Assembly: GCF_024054195.1 (NCBI RefSeq)
Contig: NZ_JAMXLB010000001.1
Location: 3,550,737 to 3,614,736, forward strand
Direction of reading: 5' to 3'
Origin: Flavobacterium sp. NRK F7
GTDB taxonomy: Bacteria; Bacteroidota; Bacteroidia; Flavobacteriales; Flavobacteriaceae
DNA length: 64,000 bases
The notes beneath the pieces were generated by a model. It was not told the origin of the DNA. It did no database searches and saw only the letters and a list, made by a program, of their open reading frames with translations. The translations under genes were made by a program, and so were the position numbers. This document shows, one piece after another, positions 15,212-24,511 of the stretch; the first letter of the stretch is position 1; each line of letters begins with the position of its first letter.

Positions 15212-18055
15212 ATGAAAACAGACTCATTTGCTTTAAGACACTTAGGTCCAAGAGAGACAGATTTACCTAAAATGTTAGAAACCATAGGTGTTGAAACCTT
15301 AGATCAATTAATTTATGAAACCATTCCAGATGATATTCGCTTAAAAGAGCCTTTACAATTGGAACACATTATGACGGAATATGAATACGCCAATCATATT
15401 CGTCAATTAGGTAGAACAAACAAAGTTTTTAAATCGTATATTGGGTTAGGATACCACCCCACAATTGTTCCTCCAGCTATTCAAAGAAACATTTTTGAAA
15501 ACCCAGGTTGGTACACCGCTTATACTCCTTATCAAGCAGAAATTGCTCAAGGAAGATTAGAAGCTATCTTGAATTTCCAAACGATGGTGATTGAACTTAC
15601 CGGAATGGAAATTGCAAATGCCTCTTTATTAGATGAAAGTACAGCTGCAGCAGAAGCAATGGCTTTGTTATTTGATGTACGCTCTCGTGACCAAAAGAAA
15701 AATAATGTGTGTAAATTCTTTGTTTCTGAAGAAATTTTACCGCAAACCTTATCTGTTTTACAAACACGTTCTACTCCAATTGGTGTAGAATTAGTGGTAG
15801 GTAATCATCAAGAATTTGATTTTTCTAATGATTTCTTTGGTGCTATTTTACAATATCCAGGAAAATATGGACAGGTGTATGATTATGCTGATTTCATTAC
15901 GAAAGCCAATGAAAAAGAAATAAAAGTTGCCGTAGCTGCTGATATCTTATCTTTAGTAAAATTAACACCTCCAGGAGAAATGGGTGCAGATGTAGTAGTA
16001 GGAACGACACAACGTTTTGGTATACCAATGGGTTATGGTGGTCCACATGCTGCTTATTTTGCTACTAAAGAAGAATACAAACGTTCGATGCCAGGTAGAA
16101 TAATTGGTGTTTCTCAAGATGCAAATGGAAATAGAGCTTTAAGAATGGCTTTACAAACTCGTGAGCAACATATCAAAAGAGAAAAAGCGACTTCAAATAT
16201 TTGTACCGCTCAAGTATTATTGTCTGTTATGGCCGGAATGTTTGCAGTATATCATGGTCCTAAAGGATTACAATACATTGCAGACAAAGTGCATGGCATG
16301 GCTTCTACTTTAGCAGAAGCCTTAAATAAATTAGGTGTTTATCAAACGAATACTGCTTTCTTTGATACTTTAGTGGTTAAAGCAGATGCTAAAAAAGTTA
16401 AAGCGATTGCTGAAAAACATGAAATCAATTTCTATTATATAGATGAAGAAACGATTTCTATTTCATTAAACGAAACGATTTTATTTACAGATGTGAATGA
16501 AGTGATTGCCGTTTTTGCTGAAGCACTTGGTAAAGAAGCGTTTGAAGTGAGCGAATATGCTTTAGAAAATAATTACCCAATGCATTTGAACCGTAAATCA
16601 GCGTTTTTAACACATGAAGTATTTAATAAATACCACTCTGAAACGAGTTTAATGCGTTATATTAAAAAATTAGAACGTAAAGATTTAGCTTTAAATCATT
16701 CAATGATTTCCTTAGGTTCTTGTACCATGAAATTGAATGCAGCTGCTGAAATGTTACCTTTAAGTATGCCTTACTGGAATACTATTCATCCATTTGCTCC
16801 ATTAGATCAAGTGGAAGGGTATACTAAAATGCTTAAAAAATTAGAACATCAATTAAGTGTAATCACTGGATTTGCAGGTACCACTTTACAACCTAATTCG
16901 GGTGCTCAAGGTGAATATGCCGGTTTAATGGCAATTCGTGCGTACCATCTTTCACGAGGAGACAAAGAAAGAAATGTATGCTTAATTCCAGCTTCTGCTC
17001 ACGGAACGAATCCTGCTTCTGCTGCTATGGCAGGGATGCAAATTATCGTAACCAAAACGATGGAAAACGGTAATATAGATATAGAAGATGTAAGAGAAAA
17101 AGCAATTCAATATAAAGATCAGTTATCGTGTTTAATGGTAACCTATCCTTCTACACATGGTGTATTTGAAAGTGCTATTAAAGAAATTACTCAAATTATC
17201 CATGACAATGGTGGTTTAGTATATATGGATGGGGCTAACATGAATGCCCAAGTTGGATTAACCAATCCTGCTACTATTGGTGCCGATGTTTGTCACTTAA
17301 ACCTTCATAAAACTTTTGCTATTCCTCATGGCGGAGGAGGTCCTGGAGTAGGTCCAATTTGTGTAAACGAAAAACTATTACCATTCTTACCAAGCAATCC
17401 GTTTGTAGCGGTAGGTGGAGAACAGGCAATTACTGCTATTTCTGGAGCGCCTTATGGTTCTGCTTTAGTGTGTTTAATTTCCTATGGTTACATTTGTATG
17501 TTAGGAGCTGAAGGGGTAACCAATGCTACTAAATATGCTATTTTAAATGCAAACTACATGAAAGCGCGTTTAGAAGCACACTATCCTATTTTATATTCAG
17601 GTGAAAAAGGAAGAGCCGCTCACGAAATGATTTTAGATTGTAGAGCATTTAAAGCAAAAGGCATAGAAGTTACAGATATTGCGAAACGTTTAATGGATTA
17701 TGGTTTCCATGCTCCAACGGTTTCTTTCCCAGTAGCAGGCACTTTAATGGTAGAACCAACAGAATCAGAAGATGTAGCGGAATTAGACCGTTTTTGTGAT
17801 GCCATGATTGCCATTCGTCAAGAAATTGAAGAAGCAACAGCTGAAGAACCTAATAATGTTCTAAAAAATGCACCGCATACCTTAGCGATGTTAACAGCTG
17901 ATACTTGGAGTTTACCTTATACCAGAGAAAAAGCAGCTTATCCATTGGAATACATTGCTGAAAATAAATTTTGGCCAAGTGTACGTCGTGTAGACGAAAC
18001 GTATGGCGATCGAAATTTAATCTGTAGCTGTGCTCCTATTGAAGCGTATATGTAA
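15212..18055 (+). CDS. gcvP: Glycine dehydrogenase (aminomethyl-transferring), P protein
   Basis: The PLP-dependent decarboxylase of the glycine cleavage system: it takes CO2 from glycine and passes the aminomethyl group to the lipoyl arm of the H protein. 947 residues, so both halves of the bacterial single-chain form are fused. The PLP Lys is about residue 700, in HLNLHKTFAIPHGGGGPG. The N-terminal half has the FGIPMGYGGPHAAYFA and RIIGVSQD segments, and the ending is VRRVDETYGDRNLICSCAP. gcvT and gcvH are not in the window. No riboswitch is visible upstream. Confidence 0.97.
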   Translation: MKTDSFALRHLGPRETDLPKMLETIGVETLDQLIYETIPDDIRLKEPLQLEHIMTEYEYANHIRQLGRTNKVFKSYIGLGYHPTIVPPAIQRNIFENPGWYTAYTPYQAEIAQGRLEAILNFQTMVIELTGMEIANASLLDESTAAAEAMALLFDVRSRDQKKNNVCKFFVSEEILPQTLSVLQTRSTPIGVELVVGNHQEFDFSNDFFGAILQYPGKYGQVYDYADFITKANEKEIKVAVAADILSLVKLTPPGEMGADVVVGTTQRFGIPMGYGGPHAAYFATKEEYKRSMPGRIIGVSQDANGNRALRMALQTREQHIKREKATSNICTAQVLLSVMAGMFAVYHGPKGLQYIADKVHGMASTLAEALNKLGVYQTNTAFFDTLVVKADAKKVKAIAEKHEINFYYIDEETISISLNETILFTDVNEVIAVFAEALGKEAFEVSEYALENNYPMHLNRKSAFLTHEVFNKYHSETSLMRYIKKLERKDLALNHSMISLGSCTMKLNAAAEMLPLSMPYWNTIHPFAPLDQVEGYTKMLKKLEHQLSVITGFAGTTLQPNSGAQGEYAGLMAIRAYHLSRGDKERNVCLIPASAHGTNPASAAMAGMQIIVTKTMENGNIDIEDVREKAIQYKDQLSCLMVTYPSTHGVFESAIKEITQIIHDNGGLVYMDGANMNAQVGLTNPATIGADVCHLNLHKTFAIPHGGGGPGVGPICVNEKLLPFLPSNPFVAVGGEQAITAISGAPYGSALVCLISYGYICMLGAEGVTNATKYAILNANYMKARLEAHYPILYSGEKGRAAHEMILDCRAFKAKGIEVTDIAKRLMDYGFHAPTVSFPVAGTLMVEPTESEDVAELDRFCDAMIAIRQEIEEATAEEPNNVLKNAPHTLAMLTADTWSLPYTREKAAYPLEYIAENKFWPSVRRVDETYGDRNLICSCAPIEAYM

Positions 18056-18067
18056 TATAGTAATTAA

Positions 18068-18098
18068 GGATTGCTGTCTTCTAAAGAGGCAGTAATCC
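18068..18098 (+). terminator. Stem-loop after gcvP
   Basis: GGATTGCTGTCTT pairs with AGAGGCAGTAATCC with G-U pairs and one bulge, 13 bases after the gcvP stop. No U-run follows, so it may protect the mRNA end rather than terminate; the U-run comes after the next hairpin. Confidence 0.4.
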
Positions 18099-18110
18099 AA
18101 CCTTATAATT

Positions 18111-18180
18111 GTCATTTCGAACGAAGTTGAGTTCTCTTTATCCAATAAGAAACTCTTTTTCTTCGAAATGACTTTTTTTT
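18111..18180 (+). repeat. GTCATTTCGA-type inverted repeat acting as gcvP terminator
   Basis: GTCATTTCGA with GAAG at 18111-18126 pairs with CTTCGAAATGAC (18161-18172), and inner GAGTT pairs with AACTC. Eight T follow at 18173-18180. The GTCATTTCGAACGAAG arm is a sequence I recall as a frequent intergenic palindrome in flavobacteria. The T run makes it a good terminator. Confidence 0.7.
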
Positions 18181-18207
18181 AGCCCTACCCTTTTTTATTT
18201 TTACACT

Positions 18208-18582
18208 ATGAATATGAAAGACATAGCCACTAGAGAAGATCTTCTCTTCCTTATGCAACAATTTTATGACAAGCTTTTATCGGATGATGAAATAAATTTT
18301 TTCTTTACCAAAATAACAGACACTGACCAACATTTACCCCATCATTTTGAAGTCTTAGCCACTTTTTGGGAACAATCCCTCTTTATGAAAGGTGGTTATA
18401 CAAACAACATGTTCCAAATACATAAAGAAGTGCATCAGAAAAAGGCCTTTACAAAAGCCCATTTCGACATTTGGTTGCATCATTTTTATGCAACTATCGA
18501 TGCTCATTTTAAAGGAAAAATAGCCGAACAAATGAAGACCAATGCTTTAAGTATGGCAACGGTAATGCAAATTAAATTGTAA
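18208..18582 (+). CDS. Group III truncated haemoglobin
   Basis: 124 residues, the usual size of the 2-on-2 globin fold. It has the group III pattern: an IATREDLLFLMQQFYDKLLSD helix, HLPHHFEVLATFWEQSLF, the YTNNMFQIHKEVH segment carrying the conserved His region that ligates haem, and HFDIWLHHFYATIDAHFKGKIAEQMK at the end. Group III members bind O2 or NO and are thought to help with nitrosative or oxygen chemistry; the exact role is not established. Cytoplasmic. ATG at 18208; the next in-frame Met is at codon 3. Confidence 0.9.
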   Translation: MNMKDIATREDLLFLMQQFYDKLLSDDEINFFFTKITDTDQHLPHHFEVLATFWEQSLFMKGGYTNNMFQIHKEVHQKKAFTKAHFDIWLHHFYATIDAHFKGKIAEQMKTNALSMATVMQIKL

Positions 18583-18590
18583 TAAAAAAG

Positions 18591-18905
18591 CAGCTCCTGT
18601 AGCCTCATAAATACCGCAACGCTTCTTTGGAATAGCTTTTCGCTTTTACCTACTAGCAAAAAGGATATCATTATAAGCTTTAGGGTTATAAGTAACAGCT
18701 TTTAGCTTCTTCACACTACCTTTTTGATTATAATTTAGAGCAAAAAGCTTCTTTTTAATACCTTTTGGGTTCTAAAGAATATTATAAAAGTTATTTTTTA
18801 AAGCTTTTAGGTTTTAACGAATAGCTTTTAGCTTCTTTCAATGAAGCAAAAGTTTAGCAATACTACCTTTTAGACTTTATACAACAGCTTTTTACGACAA
18901 GCATA
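18591..18905. repeat. Array of about fifteen degenerate 21 bp tandem repeats
   Basis: Writing the sequence in rows of 21 bases from 18591 aligns fifteen units. Most begin with C/T/A-A-G-C-TTTT, continue with a second T-rich group, and often end in AA. Units at 18801 and 18822 show it best (AAGCTTTTAG, TAGCTTTTAGC). AGCTTTT or ACCTTTT recurs at exactly 63-base steps at 18634, 18697, 18760, 18823 and 18886. Stops occur in the frames I checked on both strands, so it is not coding. It fills the 375 bp between the haemoglobin and the next gene. Confidence 0.8.
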
Positions 18906-18932
18906 AAAAAAGACCCCAATTATTGGAGTCTT
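18906..18932 (-). terminator. Terminator after the gene at 18958-19440
   Basis: On the minus strand AAGACTCCAAT pairs with ATTGGGGTCTT with one mismatch, followed by a T run. It begins where the 21 bp repeat array ends. Confidence 0.7.
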
Positions 18933-18957
18933 CTTTATTTTGGAATAATTGCCATGT

Positions 18958-19440
18958 TTATTCCACCTTATTCGTATTCACTTTTTTACCTCGTTTAATA
19001 AATCGTTGACTTAGGTCTTCATAAATAGGTTTTGCAGTAACAATCCCTTTGCTATTGGCTTCTTTAACCTGACCATAGTACAACATGGCTGCTTGTAAAG
19101 CTTCACTTCCTGCTAACATCATGGTATCATTCACATCAGCAGCTAATTGATTGGCTAAATTAACAATAGGATTTAAAACTGTTACAACTGCTTCATCTTT
19201 TAGAAATTCATCTTTATCCATATAAGAAGGAACAAATTCTGGATTGGTATCTATATAAGATTTTGTTTTTTGAACAGTAGCAACTGTTTTGTCTCCCATT
19301 TTAAATAAAGAAATACGCTCTTCCATAGTTAAACCTTGTAAATAAGGAGACAACGCGGTTTTACACTCTTGTAGTTTTTGAGTTACTGTATCAATTACCG
19401 CCTGTGGAATTTCGATACTAATTTGATTTTTTGAATTCAT
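18958..19440 (-). CDS. Conserved hypothetical protein, soluble helical
   Basis: 160 residues, no signal peptide or membrane segment, predicted mainly helical (ISIEIPQAVIDTVTQKLQECKTAL, LTMEERISLFKMGDKTVATVQ, VNLANQLAADVNDTMMLAGSEALQAAMLYYGQVKEA), ending in a basic tail (RFIKRGKKVNTNKVE). I believe similar proteins occur across Bacteroidetes but know no function. It stands alone with its own terminator and a 300 bp upstream region. ATG at 19440. Confidence 0.72.
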   Translation of the reverse strand: MNSKNQISIEIPQAVIDTVTQKLQECKTALSPYLQGLTMEERISLFKMGDKTVATVQKTKSYIDTNPEFVPSYMDKDEFLKDEAVVTVLNPIVNLANQLAADVNDTMMLAGSEALQAAMLYYGQVKEANSKGIVTAKPIYEDLSQRFIKRGKKVNTNKVE

Positions 19441-19744
19441 GTTTTTAAAATTTATAGTTTATAACTCCAAAACTTCACAATTTATGTACCAAAAAACACC
19501 TTTAACTAACGATATCGTCTTGTTTTAACATTTTTAATGAACTATATTTAATCAAACAACTGGTTTATTGTTGTTTACTATTTTTAAAAAAAATAAAATT
19601 TAACTAAGAACATAGTTTTATTGTAATGGTTTCATTATTTAGAAATTACTAATCGCAATTTGTGGATAAAAAAACAACCCCAATTGGAGTTGCTTTTCAA
19701 AACATATCTATAAAATAAACACAATACAATTCTTCCGTTTCGAT
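19441..19744. other. Intergenic region, 304 bp
   Basis: No gene seen. It contains the upstream region of the gene at 18958-19440 and, at 19667-19696, the terminator hairpin of the lipoprotein gene at 19745. The rest is AT-rich without a structure I can name. Confidence 0.55.
19667..19696 (-). terminator. Terminator after the lipoprotein gene at 19745
   Basis: On the minus strand CAAC, mismatch, CCAATTGG, mismatch, GTTG forms a stem followed by seven T. Located about 50 bases past the stop. Confidence 0.68.
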
Positions 19745-20221
19745 TTATATATTTGAAAGATTTAGTTTGGTATACGTTTCAGTTATGATATTTGTAATTG
19801 TAGTTTCTGTTCCATTAGTTGTAACTGAAATCTTTTTTACCACAAGAGTTGTCTCATTTATACTTATGATTTCATAGGCCATTTTATAGGTCTCATCTGA
19901 ATTTTTGAATTCTATTTTTGAATTTGCAATAGTATATTGATAGGTCTCTGTGTTTTCTCCACAAATAAAACCATTTCCATTATAAATCATATTTCCTAGA
20001 GTAATAGAGCCATTTCCATTCGCATCTAACACTATATTATTTCGCCCATTTTCGCATAATGAGATTGCTATTGCATTATCGTCTGCATCTTTTTTGGAAC
20101 TTAATATCCATGTAGCATGGTATTTTGAAAAATCTTCAGCAGTAGTTGCTGTATCATCATCTTTAGAACATGACACTAAAATTAATCCCAAAAGAAACCA
20201 TACAAAAATTATTTTTTTCAT
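19745..20221 (-). CDS. Lipocalin-like lipoprotein
   Basis: 158 residues. Signal peptide with lipobox LVSCSKDDD at Cys18, so lipid-anchored. The mature region is strand-rich (ATWILSSKKDADDN, NIVLDANGNGSITLGN, TYQYTIANSKIEF, YKMAYEIISINETTLVVKKIS), the pattern of Bacteroidetes lipocalin-like or DUF5004-type lipoproteins, which I cannot separate. It lies 44 bases after the large SBBP/T9SS gene on the same strand and may be co-transcribed with it. No ligand inferred. Confidence 0.72.
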   Translation of the reverse strand: MKKIIFVWFLLGLILVSCSKDDDTATTAEDFSKYHATWILSSKKDADDNAIAISLCENGRNNIVLDANGNGSITLGNMIYNGNGFICGENTETYQYTIANSKIEFKNSDETYKMAYEIISINETTLVVKKISVTTNGTETTITNIITETYTKLNLSNI

Positions 20222-20265
20222 TTTTATTTATTTTTAAATTAAACTTGTTTTTAATGAATCACTTA

Positions 20266-22611
20266 TTATTGTTTTATTATTTTCTTTACAATAGCGTCAC
20301 CGTCAATTGTTATTACCTGTAACACATACAAACCAGCTGATAAACCAGACATATCCATATTGTTATCAATTACATTCATTGGTATTTTTTGTCCCGAAAG
20401 AGTGTACAATTCAATTTTTGCTAATTCTTTCTTAGACAAAATTGTTACTCTATTTTGTACCGGATTGGGATACACCGAAATTGGAGTAGTAATTTCGAAA
20501 TCATCACTACTTAATGCCGCACAATTATCACTATAACTTGCTGTTACATCTTTAACCCAAGTTCCATTGGATGGTGGTGTAAAAGCATCATCAATTTGAA
20601 TACAAGTTAGACTAGGGTTATTATTTGCATAAAATCCTACAAGATTACTATTGTTTGTATTCTTTATATTTAATGTTGAAAGGTTGTTATCGTTACAATA
20701 TAGCTCAGTCAATTGCGTATTATTACTTACATCCAAAGAAGTAAGTTGGTTATAATGACAACCAATATAGGTTAGGTTTGCATTATTTGATACGTTTAAA
20801 CTGGTAAGTTGATTATATCGAATATTAAGTGTTGTTAATGCGGTATTATTAGATAAGTCAATAGTTGTTAAAGAATTTTGAAAACATTCCAAATTAGTCA
20901 ATGCGGTAAGCGTACTCACATTTAAAGTTCCAATAGAATTATTGTGGCATAGCAAGCTTGTTAATGAGGTAAATGCTTCAATACCTGTCATGTCAGAAAT
21001 TGAACTAGAAGAACAATCAATTGTGCCAGTAAATGCACTTGCTTCACCACATTGAATTTCAGTATCTCCATTGGTATTAATGGCTGTATTGTTAACTAAA
21101 TAATTTTTAAAATTGGCATCTGGAATAGTTACAATACAAGCATTGGGTTGTTCTAATTTAATAACATAAACGTCATTCCCTGTTGTACTGTTATTAGGCA
21201 CTGTACTATTTGAAAAAGGATTTATCGCAAAGTTTCCACTAGCCGTATAACCAGACATATATACATTATAATTATCGTCTACAGATATTCCCCAAGCATC
21301 ATCGTTATCCATCGATTTTACACTACCACCCCATAAATAAGTTCCCGCATCATCATAACTCGCAATATAAGAGTCCTTCGCTCCAAAACTAGAAATAGAA
21401 GCACTTGAGGTAGGGTTTAGATATACTAAACTCGTAAACGTTCCTGTAGTGTATACACGCTCTGGATTCCCTTTTACGGCAATACTTGAACCCCTATTAT
21501 CGGAACCCGTTGTGCCTCTAATTTGTTTCACCCAAACAAATGTGGAAGTAGAAGTATATTTAGCCACAAAAGAATCGATACTTCCAGTTCGGTTCAATAT
21601 ATCTCCACCACCGGAACCAGTTGTATTAAAATCAGCTTGAGGTCCTGCAAAATAACCTGTTACATAAATGTTATTATTGGCAGAAGCTACATCTAAAACA
21701 GTATCATTTGATGAAGAACCCAATGATCTTGCCCAAGAAAAATTACCATTCCCTGCTTCTAATACCTGAATAAATCCAGTTGATGTTGAATTACTGTTAC
21801 TATACAATAAATTGCTTGCAGCACCTGGATTAAAATCTACTGAGGTACCTATAAAACTACCCACTGTTACTACTTTATCATCATCTGTAAGAGCAATACC
21901 ATAAGGAATTTCATCATAACCAGCTCCTGTAGTATTTGACCACATTCTTTCTCCATTCGCATTGTATTTGGCTACAAAAAAATCATAATTTGCTGAAGCA
22001 CCTGCTCTTGTTAAGGTAGTAAATGTGCTATTCAATCCTCCAAGAGTTGCAGAAGCGGTGTTAAAGAAGCCAGCTGTATAAAGATTACCTGAAGCATCAG
22101 TGGTAATACCTAAAAAACCTTCAGTTCCACCACCAGAAAGATCTAGCACCCATTGTAGCGTTCCTGCTGTATCCATTTTCAATAAAAAACCATCATAACC
22201 ACCATTACTACTAAAGCCACCAAAACCAGTAAACGTTACGGCATTTTGAAAACGTCCACCTACATAAATATTTCCCGAATTATCAACTGCAATTCTTTGC
22301 CCAAAATCAATTCCTGTTCCACCATAGGTTTTTACCCAACTTAATGCACCTGAAGCATCTAATTTTAAAATAAAAATATCTCTACCTCCTGTAGCATTAG
22401 CCGTTTGATTTGAAGTTCCAGCTCCTGGATCAAAATCAACTGTACCAGAATATTCTCCTGTTAAATAGACATTCCCATTGGCATCGGTAGCATTATCATA
22501 GACATATAAATTTTGGTTGTTTCCAAACATTCTTCCCCAAGCATAATTAGGCGTTTGTGCATTTGCAAAATAAAAAGCAACTAAAGAAAGGAACAGTAGT
22601 ATTTTTTTCAT
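20266..22611 (-). CDS. T9SS-exported SBBP and leucine-rich-repeat protein
   Basis: 781 residues. Signal peptide (1-18, FANA/Q). Residues about 20-480 are SBBP/beta-propeller repeats: units like DANGNVYLTGEYSGTVDFDP, FILKLDASGALSWVKTYGG and VDNSGNIYVGGRF recur. About 550-690 are leucine-rich repeats (LTSLNVSNNANLTYIGCHYN, LTSLDVSNNTQLTELYC). The last ~75 form a type A sorting domain (ISVYPNPVQNRVTI, LSAGLYVLQVITIDG, KIIKQ) recognised by PorU/T9SS. Likely a surface or secreted adhesin-like protein. It is paralogous in its first part to the gene at 22754-24487 and has a related promoter. Confidence 0.88.
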   Translation of the reverse strand: MKKILLFLSLVAFYFANAQTPNYAWGRMFGNNQNLYVYDNATDANGNVYLTGEYSGTVDFDPGAGTSNQTANATGGRDIFILKLDASGALSWVKTYGGTGIDFGQRIAVDNSGNIYVGGRFQNAVTFTGFGGFSSNGGYDGFLLKMDTAGTLQWVLDLSGGGTEGFLGITTDASGNLYTAGFFNTASATLGGLNSTFTTLTRAGASANYDFFVAKYNANGERMWSNTTGAGYDEIPYGIALTDDDKVVTVGSFIGTSVDFNPGAASNLLYSNSNSTSTGFIQVLEAGNGNFSWARSLGSSSNDTVLDVASANNNIYVTGYFAGPQADFNTTGSGGGDILNRTGSIDSFVAKYTSTSTFVWVKQIRGTTGSDNRGSSIAVKGNPERVYTTGTFTSLVYLNPTSSASISSFGAKDSYIASYDDAGTYLWGGSVKSMDNDDAWGISVDDNYNVYMSGYTASGNFAINPFSNSTVPNNSTTGNDVYVIKLEQPNACIVTIPDANFKNYLVNNTAINTNGDTEIQCGEASAFTGTIDCSSSSISDMTGIEAFTSLTSLLCHNNSIGTLNVSTLTALTNLECFQNSLTTIDLSNNTALTTLNIRYNQLTSLNVSNNANLTYIGCHYNQLTSLDVSNNTQLTELYCNDNNLSTLNIKNTNNSNLVGFYANNNPSLTCIQIDDAFTPPSNGTWVKDVTASYSDNCAALSSDDFEITTPISVYPNPVQNRVTILSKKELAKIELYTLSGQKIPMNVIDNNMDMSGLSAGLYVLQVITIDGDAIVKKIIKQ

Positions 22612-22637
22612 AATAAAGTGTTTTTAGAATTTTAAGT

Positions 22638-22701
22638 CAAAAGTAGCTTTGGTAAACAATAAAATAAAGCACCAACTTCTGAATGATTTATATGGGCTTC
22701 T
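22638..22701 (-). promoter_or_regulatory. Promoter with LytTR-like upstream box (SBBP/LRR gene)
   Basis: Read on the minus strand, TACTTTTG (22638-22645) is a perfect -7 element 26 bases before the ATG. Upstream, AGAAGTTGG (22672-22680) is followed by a weaker second half AGAAG (22697-22701) exactly 21 bases further. No TTG is at the -33 position. The 13-base box CATTCAGAAGTTG is shared with the promoter at 24512-24575. Confidence 0.6.
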
Positions 22702-22707
22702 AAATAG

Positions 22708-22730
22708 AAAAGCGACTCAAGAGTCGCTTT
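22708..22730 (-). terminator. Terminator after the 577-residue SBBP gene
   Basis: AAAGCGACTC and GAGTCGCTTT form a perfect stem with a two-base loop, followed by T-rich sequence on the minus strand, about 25 bases past the stop at 22754. Confidence 0.78.
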
Positions 22731-22753
22731 CAAATTAAACTTAAAAAAACAAA

Positions 22754-24487
22754 TTATTCTTTCATTACCTTACTAGCCATTATCTTACCTGTTACGGTTG
22801 TAGCTTTTACGAAATAGTATCCTTTAGGTAATTCAGACATATCGATTGTATTATTCACTTGAGGAGCCACTATTATTTGTCCTGTAAGGGTATAAATGGT
22901 AACTTCATCTAGAGCTTCAACTGATTCAATAGTCAAATTATTTTTTACAGGATTAGGATACAAAACAAAAGAAGCTGTAGTATCAAAAGAAGCAGTAGAC
23001 AAGGTAGGTTGGGCTAATTTTGTGATAAAAACATCACTACTTCCGTTAACATTACCCATTACCAATTGATCTCCAGCATACGGAAGCGGATTTAAATCGA
23101 ACTGAGTAGCTGTAAAGTGTCCTGCAATTAAAATATTATAGTTATCATCCACATGTACACCCCAAGCATCGTCATTATTATTACTATTGGTAAAGGAAGC
23201 ACCCCAACTATAATCACCATTAGCATCTAATCTTGCTAGAAAAATATCGCTGGTTCCTGCAGTACTACCATAGTTTGGCACATTGACTGAATTGGCTGAA
23301 GGATCTAAATCCAATCCACCAAAACTATTATACGTTCCAATAACATAAATATTCCCTAAATTATCTACATCGATACCACTTCCTTGTTCATTTGTTCCAG
23401 AACCCACACCTTGGAAAGATTTCACCCATTGATAATTCCCAGCAATATCATATTTTGCTACAAAGGCATCAAAACCAGAACCTCCATTAGAATTCGCGAT
23501 AACTCCAGGGCTAAAATTTGCAGAAGTTCCTGCAAATCTTCCTGTAACATAGATATTGTTTGCACTATCGAAAGCAGCATCATAAGAAGCACAAGCAGCT
23601 GTGGAATTTCCAAACGCTTTAGCAAAAATAAATCCCGCAGAAGAATCAACCACATATAAAAGACCTGAATCTGCATTGCCTACAGAACTTAAATTATAAA
23701 TTGAAGCTCCAGCCGTATCAAAATCAATTATTCCTCTAAAATAACCTGTTACAGCCACCTTTGTTTCATCATCAGAAAGCGTTACACTATAACCAATATC
23801 ATTAGAATTATCACCAAATTTATAGGCCCACAAAGTAGCACCAGTACTAGACAACTTCATCAATAAAAAATCATAAAATCCTTGCGCTGCATTTCCATAA
23901 TTAGATACGGTTCCTGGACCTAATTCAGCAACACCTCCTTTATAACTAGCCGTTGCATACACATTACCATTACTATCCACATCCAGACCCACAAAAAAAT
24001 CTGTACTAGCACTAGCTACTCGTTTATACCAAACTGGTGTTCCTGTCGTATCCATTTTTAATAAAAACCCGTCATAATCTCCAGAATTTGTCGCTGTACC
24101 AACAGGAGCAAATGAAATGGATGCACTTTGATATCTTCCTCCAACATATACATTCTGAAAATCATCTACAACCACTCTAGAGATTAGATCCATTCCTGTT
24201 CCTCCAAATGTTTTAACCCAAATAAAATTTCCTTGTGCATTTAATTTCAAAACAAAAGCATCATTTTGCCCAGCTGCAGTTCTATTTTCAACGCCTGTTG
24301 CGTCTGGATCAAAATCGATAGTCCCAACAAATTCACCAACAAGGTAAACGTTTCCACTAGAATCAAAAGCATTATCCCAAACTTTAATATCGTTTAACCC
24401 TCCCAAATGTTTTCCCCACTCAAAAGAAGGCGTTTGAGCAAATACTTGAACGGTAATGAATAATGCAAATAGTAAACTTTTTTTCAT
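22754..24487 (-). CDS. T9SS-exported SBBP repeat protein
   Basis: 577 residues. Signal peptide (FVTVQVFAQ region, cleavage near residue 17), then SBBP-type propeller repeats over about 20-490 (DSSGNVYLVGEFVGTIDFDP, FVLKLNAQGNFIWVKTFGG, NVYVGGRYQSASISF, NIYVIGTYNSFGGLDLDP). The C-terminal type A sorting domain of ~75 residues reads SFVLYPNPVKNNLTIESVEAL with a DMSELPKGYYFVKATTV segment. It is a shorter relative of the next gene and lacks the leucine-rich repeats. Probably surface-exposed. Encoded just downstream of a LytTR two-component pair, whose site I infer in its promoter. Confidence 0.88.
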   Translation of the reverse strand: MKKSLLFALFITVQVFAQTPSFEWGKHLGGLNDIKVWDNAFDSSGNVYLVGEFVGTIDFDPDATGVENRTAAGQNDAFVLKLNAQGNFIWVKTFGGTGMDLISRVVVDDFQNVYVGGRYQSASISFAPVGTATNSGDYDGFLLKMDTTGTPVWYKRVASASTDFFVGLDVDSNGNVYATASYKGGVAELGPGTVSNYGNAAQGFYDFLLMKLSSTGATLWAYKFGDNSNDIGYSVTLSDDETKVAVTGYFRGIIDFDTAGASIYNLSSVGNADSGLLYVVDSSAGFIFAKAFGNSTAACASYDAAFDSANNIYVTGRFAGTSANFSPGVIANSNGGSGFDAFVAKYDIAGNYQWVKSFQGVGSGTNEQGSGIDVDNLGNIYVIGTYNSFGGLDLDPSANSVNVPNYGSTAGTSDIFLARLDANGDYSWGASFTNSNNNDDAWGVHVDDNYNILIAGHFTATQFDLNPLPYAGDQLVMGNVNGSSDVFITKLAQPTLSTASFDTTASFVLYPNPVKNNLTIESVEALDEVTIYTLTGQIIVAPQVNNTIDMSELPKGYYFVKATTVTGKIMASKVMKE

Positions 24488-24511
24488 AATCGAGTAAATT
24501 TAATTTTACAT

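Noticed and set aside
15091..15285. Minus-strand small open frame across the gcvP start
   Set aside because: Reads antisense into the conserved gcvP N-terminus and starts within it; no signal or motif supports it.
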